A DNA stretch of 64,000 nt, taken from CAVVDY01 sp963815775 (lineage in GTDB: Bacteria > Acidobacteriota > Terriglobia > Terriglobales > Acidobacteriaceae). The translations under genes and the position numbers were made by a program. Under the pieces are notes generated by a model. That model saw only the letters and a list, made by a program, of their open reading frames with translations. It was not told the DNA's origin and searched no databases. The stretch lies in contig CAWFIB010000013.1 in the NCBI GenBank assembly GCA_963815775.1, forward strand, positions 1 through 64,000. The letters run 5' to 3'. Of this stretch, positions 60,847 through 64,000 are shown piece after piece (the first letter of the stretch is position 1; each line of letters opens with the position of its first letter).

Positions 60847-61926
60847 TCAGAAAATCTTCAGGTGAATGGTCAGATACTTCTTCGGGTCCTTGTGCACGGC
60901 GGCGATGAGACCACGAATCTCGACCAGCATCTGATCAGCATTGTTGTACAAGGAGGGGTCGACCAGAATCTTGCCGGCGGTGCCTTCGCCCTTGTCCAGG
61001 CGGTCGACAATACGGTCCAGCCGGGTGACCGTGCTGTCAATCTTGTTCGCCAGTGCCTCGTCCCGGGTCAGCTTGCCCAGGGTGCCTTTGCCCTGGTTGA
61101 TGCCGGAAATCAGATCGTCGGCCTGCTTGATGGTGTGGTTGGCGTTGTCGTACAGTGTCGGGTCTTTCAACAGCTTCCCGACCGTGCCCTTGCCACTGTT
61201 GATGTCATCGATCATCTTGTTGACGTTGTCGACCGCGGTGTTCGCCTTGTTGTAGAGCTCGTCGCTGTTAATCAGCTTGCCGATGCTGCCGCTGGGTGAG
61301 TTGATTTGCTGGGCGATGGCTTGCAGTTGCTTCAGGGTTTCGTCGGCGCGGTTGTAGAGCGACGGGTCGTAGATGGTCTTGCCGATGGTTCCCTGCCCGT
61401 TCTGAATGTAGGAAACGATGTCGTCAATGCGCTTCAGTAGAACGTTGACGTTTTCGATGGTGCCCTGAGTGGCGCGCACCACATCCTGCAACTGCGGCAC
61501 CTCACGCGTGGGGAGCACGTCTCCCGTCTGCAACGGCCTGCCCTTGGCCTGGCGGCAATCCAGATCGACGAAGACCTCGCCCAGCACCCCAGCGGTGTTG
61601 AGCGACGCCTCACAGGCATTATTCATGGCAGCTTCGTAACGGGTCGTGATCTTCATCGTGACCTCGACCGGAGCCAGGGCATGTTTTGGGTTGTGAACTA
61701 CCCGAACGTGGGTGACGTTGCCGATGTCCACGCCTTCCAGGCGCACCGGAGCGCCAACGCGAAGTCCACCCGCATTATCGACGAAAGCGCGAATGGAGAT
61801 CTTGCGAGTGAACAGACCGGTGGTGCCGGTCATCACGAAAATCAAGACGGCCAGCGTTACGCTGGCGAAGATGACGGTCAAGCCAACCCGCAGCTGAGAC
61901 CATCTCACCTGTTTTTCGCTTGGCAC
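60847..61926 (-). CDS. MCE/MlaD-family lipid-transport protein with extended repeats
   Basis: A 359-residue inner-membrane-anchored protein. A membrane helix (about 14-34) is followed by the MCE domain (about 40-125: GGLRVGAPVRLEGVDIGNVTHV). Residues about 155-350 contain five units with the core G-x-G(T/S)-x-GK(L/I/T) followed by (D/S)-(P/D)-x-LYN: e.g. GQGTIGKTIYDPSLYNRAD, GSIGKLINSDELYNKAN and GKGTVGKLLKDPTLYDNAN. These give a helical tail typical of periplasmic MCE extensions. Permease and ATPase partners are not in the window on this side. Confidence 0.87.
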   Translation of the reverse strand: MPSEKQVRWSQLRVGLTVIFASVTLAVLIFVMTGTTGLFTRKISIRAFVDNAGGLRVGAPVRLEGVDIGNVTHVRVVHNPKHALAPVEVTMKITTRYEAAMNNACEASLNTAGVLGEVFVDLDCRQAKGRPLQTGDVLPTREVPQLQDVVRATQGTIENVNVLLKRIDDIVSYIQNGQGTIGKTIYDPSLYNRADETLKQLQAIAQQINSPSGSIGKLINSDELYNKANTAVDNVNKMIDDINSGKGTVGKLLKDPTLYDNANHTIKQADDLISGINQGKGTLGKLTRDEALANKIDSTVTRLDRIVDRLDKGEGTAGKILVDPSLYNNADQMLVEIRGLIAAVHKDPKKYLTIHLKIF

Positions 61927-62079
61927 GGGTCTAGCGAATGTCCCTTCGAGCTCCGGTCACACAGCTAGACCGAAGCGATTTGAAGCCCCTAATAGTACCC
62001 CGAATATAACACTCGTGCATTAGCAACGTCTTGTGTGATTGTTGCCCGAAGACGGCAGTCCGGCATACTCCGCCGGGGA

Positions 62080-64000
62080 TTACAGATTCAGCTCCGCACG
62101 GATCATGTTGTCCTCCAGGCTGGAGAACATTTTGAACCCCAGTTTCACGCAGAGAGCGCGCATCTCCTTGTTTTCCGGCAGCATGTTCGAGACCAGCTTG
62201 CCCAGCTTCTCCTTGCGGGCCAGCTCGATCAGGCGGCGATAGAGTTCGGTTCCCAGCCCCTTGTGTTGAGCGGCATCGATAGCTACCGCAGCCAGTTCCC
62301 CTTCATTGAGGCCGTGCAACTGGCTCAGCCGCCCGACGGCCAGGATTTCCGGCTCTCCTTTCTCGTCGGGTTTCTCCGCCACCAGCACCATCTCGCGGTC
62401 GTAATCGATGAAGCAGATACGCGACAGGCGTTCGTGGGCCACTCGTTGTGTCAGCTTGAGCGGCTGGAAGTACCGGAGATAGACGCTGCGTTCCGAAAGC
62501 TTCTGGTGGAACTTGATCATCAAGGGCTCATCTTCAGGCCGGATGGGACGGAGGGTGACGCTGTTGCTGTCTTTCATGACCCAGGTAGAGACCAGATGCT
62601 GGGGATAGGGACGAATAGCCGACTTGGGCAGGTCCTCTTCCTGCATCTCAGGCCCGTGGAGCACCACGCGCGCATCGAGCGCCAGTAGGCGCTCCGGCGA
62701 GGCGAGCAGAGGGTTGATGTCGATCTCCTTGATCCAGCGCTGCTCAGCGATCAACTGGCTGAAGCGAACCAGCAGCTCTTCCAGGGCGGCGATGTCCACC
62801 GGCCGACGGCCCCGCACGCCTTGCAGCGCGGTGAAGATTTTAGTCTGCTCCATGAGCCGGCGCGCCAGGGTGGAGTTCAACGGCGGCAGCGCCAGCGCGC
62901 GGTCCCGGAATACCTCGACCAGTTGCCCGCCGGTGCCGAAGAGCATGACCTGCCCGAACTGCGAATCCAGGCTGCTGCCGATGATCAGCTCATATCCGTT
63001 CAGCGTCACCATGGGCTGAACCGTGACGCCGTGGAAGTGCTCGGCGCCCATCCTGTCGGTCACAAACAACTGAATCAGGCGGAAGGCCCGGCCCACGGCC
63101 TCAGCATCGTTCAGGTTCAGCATCACACCGCCCACGTCAGTCTTGTGGGTGATAGTGAACGAGTAGACCTTTACCACCACCGGGTAGCCGATCTCTTCGG
63201 CGGCTTTGACTGCTTCTTCCGCAGTGCTTGCGATGCGGGTTTCAACGGTTGGAATGCCGTAGGCCTTCAGCAGATCCTTTGACTCGTACTCGGTGAGCAG
63301 CGTGCGTCCGGCGGCCCTGACGGTGTGAATAATCTGCTCCGCCGCCTCGCGTTGCAGAGCCGAGTCCGCATGCTGTGGAAGCGACGGCGTTTCATACAGG
63401 CCCTTAAGGTTGTAGGCGTAACGCCACATGTAGTTGAAGGCGCGCACCGCGCTGTCGGGAAACTGAAAGCTGGGAATGCCGGCCTGGTTCAGGATTTGCT
63501 CGCCGGCAGCCACCTCGGCGCCACCCATCCAACTCGCCAGCACAGGCTTGCCAAAGCCCTTGGCGTAGGGCTTGAGTTTCTCCGCGATCTGGGTCGGGTT
63601 GGTCATGTCCTGGGGTGTCAGGATGACCAGCATGCCGTCAATAGCAGGATCTTTGGCGGCGATCTCCAGCGACTTGGCATAACGTTCCGGCTCGGCATCG
63701 CCCAGAATGTCGACCGGGTTGTTATGGCTCCATTGCGGCGGCAGGATTTCGTCGAATGCCTTCATGGTCTCGGCAGAGAGTTCCGCGAGCTCGCCACCTC
63801 CAGCGACTAATGCGTCGGTTGCCAGCACTCCCGGTCCGCCCGCGTTGGTGACGATCGCCAACCGCTTGCCGCGTGGGCGAGGCTGCTTGGCCAATACGTC
63901 GGACATGAAGAATATGTCGGCGATGCTGTTCACGCGGAGCACGCCGGAGCGGCGGAAGGCAGCGTCGAGTACCTCATCGCTGCCAGTAAGGGCGCCGGTG
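62080..64000 (-). CDS. GNAT-linked ADP-forming acyl-CoA synthetase (Pat-like), 5' end beyond window
   Basis: At least 640 residues are present; the frame is open to the window edge, so the N-terminal CoA-binding domain is not included. Order: ligase-CoA domain (RLAIVTNAGGPGVLATDALV), linker, ATP-grasp domain (about residues 210-430: LLTEYESKDLLKAYGIPTVE, PVVVKVYSFTITHKTDVGGV), then a GNAT domain (about 470-620: SVTLRPIRPEDEPLMIKFHQ, QHKGLGTELYRRLIELARKE). The layout matches the Pat/PatZ protein acetyltransferases that modify acetyl-CoA synthetase; ADP-forming acyl-CoA synthetase activity is possible too. Confidence 0.88.
   Translation of the reverse strand, partial: TGALTGSDEVLDAAFRRSGVLRVNSIADIFFMSDVLAKQPRPRGKRLAIVTNAGGPGVLATDALVAGGGELAELSAETMKAFDEILPPQWSHNNPVDILGDAEPERYAKSLEIAAKDPAIDGMLVILTPQDMTNPTQIAEKLKPYAKGFGKPVLASWMGGAEVAAGEQILNQAGIPSFQFPDSAVRAFNYMWRYAYNLKGLYETPSLPQHADSALQREAAEQIIHTVRAAGRTLLTEYESKDLLKAYGIPTVETRIASTAEEAVKAAEEIGYPVVVKVYSFTITHKTDVGGVMLNLNDAEAVGRAFRLIQLFVTDRMGAEHFHGVTVQPMVTLNGYELIIGSSLDSQFGQVMLFGTGGQLVEVFRDRALALPPLNSTLARRLMEQTKIFTALQGVRGRRPVDIAALEELLVRFSQLIAEQRWIKEIDINPLLASPERLLALDARVVLHGPEMQEEDLPKSAIRPYPQHLVSTWVMKDSNSVTLRPIRPEDEPLMIKFHQKLSERSVYLRYFQPLKLTQRVAHERLSRICFIDYDREMVLVAEKPDEKGEPEILAVGRLSQLHGLNEGELAAVAIDAAQHKGLGTELYRRLIELARKEKLGKLVSNMLPENKEMRALCVKLGFKMFSSLEDNMIRAELNL

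Overview
The window looks like chromosomal DNA from an Acidobacteriota bacterium, most likely class Terriglobia. The signs are an Oar-like TonB receptor with an N-terminal carboxypeptidase-like domain, a GloVer-repeat secreted protein, a DUF2934 protein, a wHTH regulator of the acidobacterial CadC-like type, paired M13 peptidases, and many short hairpin repeats between genes. This assignment rests on gene content alone; there is no rRNA in the window. I saw no tRNA and no CRISPR array.

Region 1 (about 1-7 kb) is accessory. Two adjacent TIR-domain genes (a ThsB-like one and a Cap12/PF10137-like one) and a 77-residue protein are followed on the opposite strand by a gene with a perforin-like (MACPF) N-terminus and a phage tail-collar C-terminus. 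That gene was cut by an IS4-family element with 14-bp inverted repeats and a 9-bp target duplication; removing the element restores one open frame of 423 codons. A frameshifted IS110 transposase follows. This is the best candidate for an undescribed immune or toxin locus.

Region 2 (7-18 kb) holds secreted, regulatory and small proteins: a Thr-rich secreted protein, DUF2934, an ArsR-SRPBCC pair, a deazaflavin-type oxidoreductase, the GloVer protein, a DUF4097 protein, DUF5995, a DUF985 cupin, a pstS remnant, a wHTH regulator, and an Asn/Asp-rich protein with a duplicated module. Region 3 (17-30 kb) is metabolic: a dienoyl-CoA-reductase-like SDR, cobO, the hemE-hemH-hemY operon, an EmrB-type exporter, a lone CHAT-TIR fusion, gluQ, a fused two-subunit E1 dehydrogenase, a HAD phosphatase and mutM.

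Region 4 (30-42.5 kb) is housekeeping: dgt, two small membrane proteins with an M24 peptidase, an AlkD-like gene with an MFS transporter, yggU, yggS-higA-higB, aspS, a broken RAYT transposase inside 61-bp inverted repeats, hisS, and a gamma carbonic anhydrase. Region 5 (42.5-64 kb) has the TonB receptor, rpsU, a zinc ribbon protein, a response regulator, mtaB, then infC-rpmI-rplT-pheS-pheT (infC starting on AUC; pheS with a 5' frameshift; pheT carrying an in-frame dispersed repeat), an SH3 lipoprotein, two M13 peptidases, an MCE/MlaD protein, and a GNAT-linked acyl-CoA synthetase that runs off the window end.

Three genes carry frameshifts (IS110, RAYT, pheS). The first two fit decay of mobile DNA. 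The one in pheS, normally essential, could be a sequence error.
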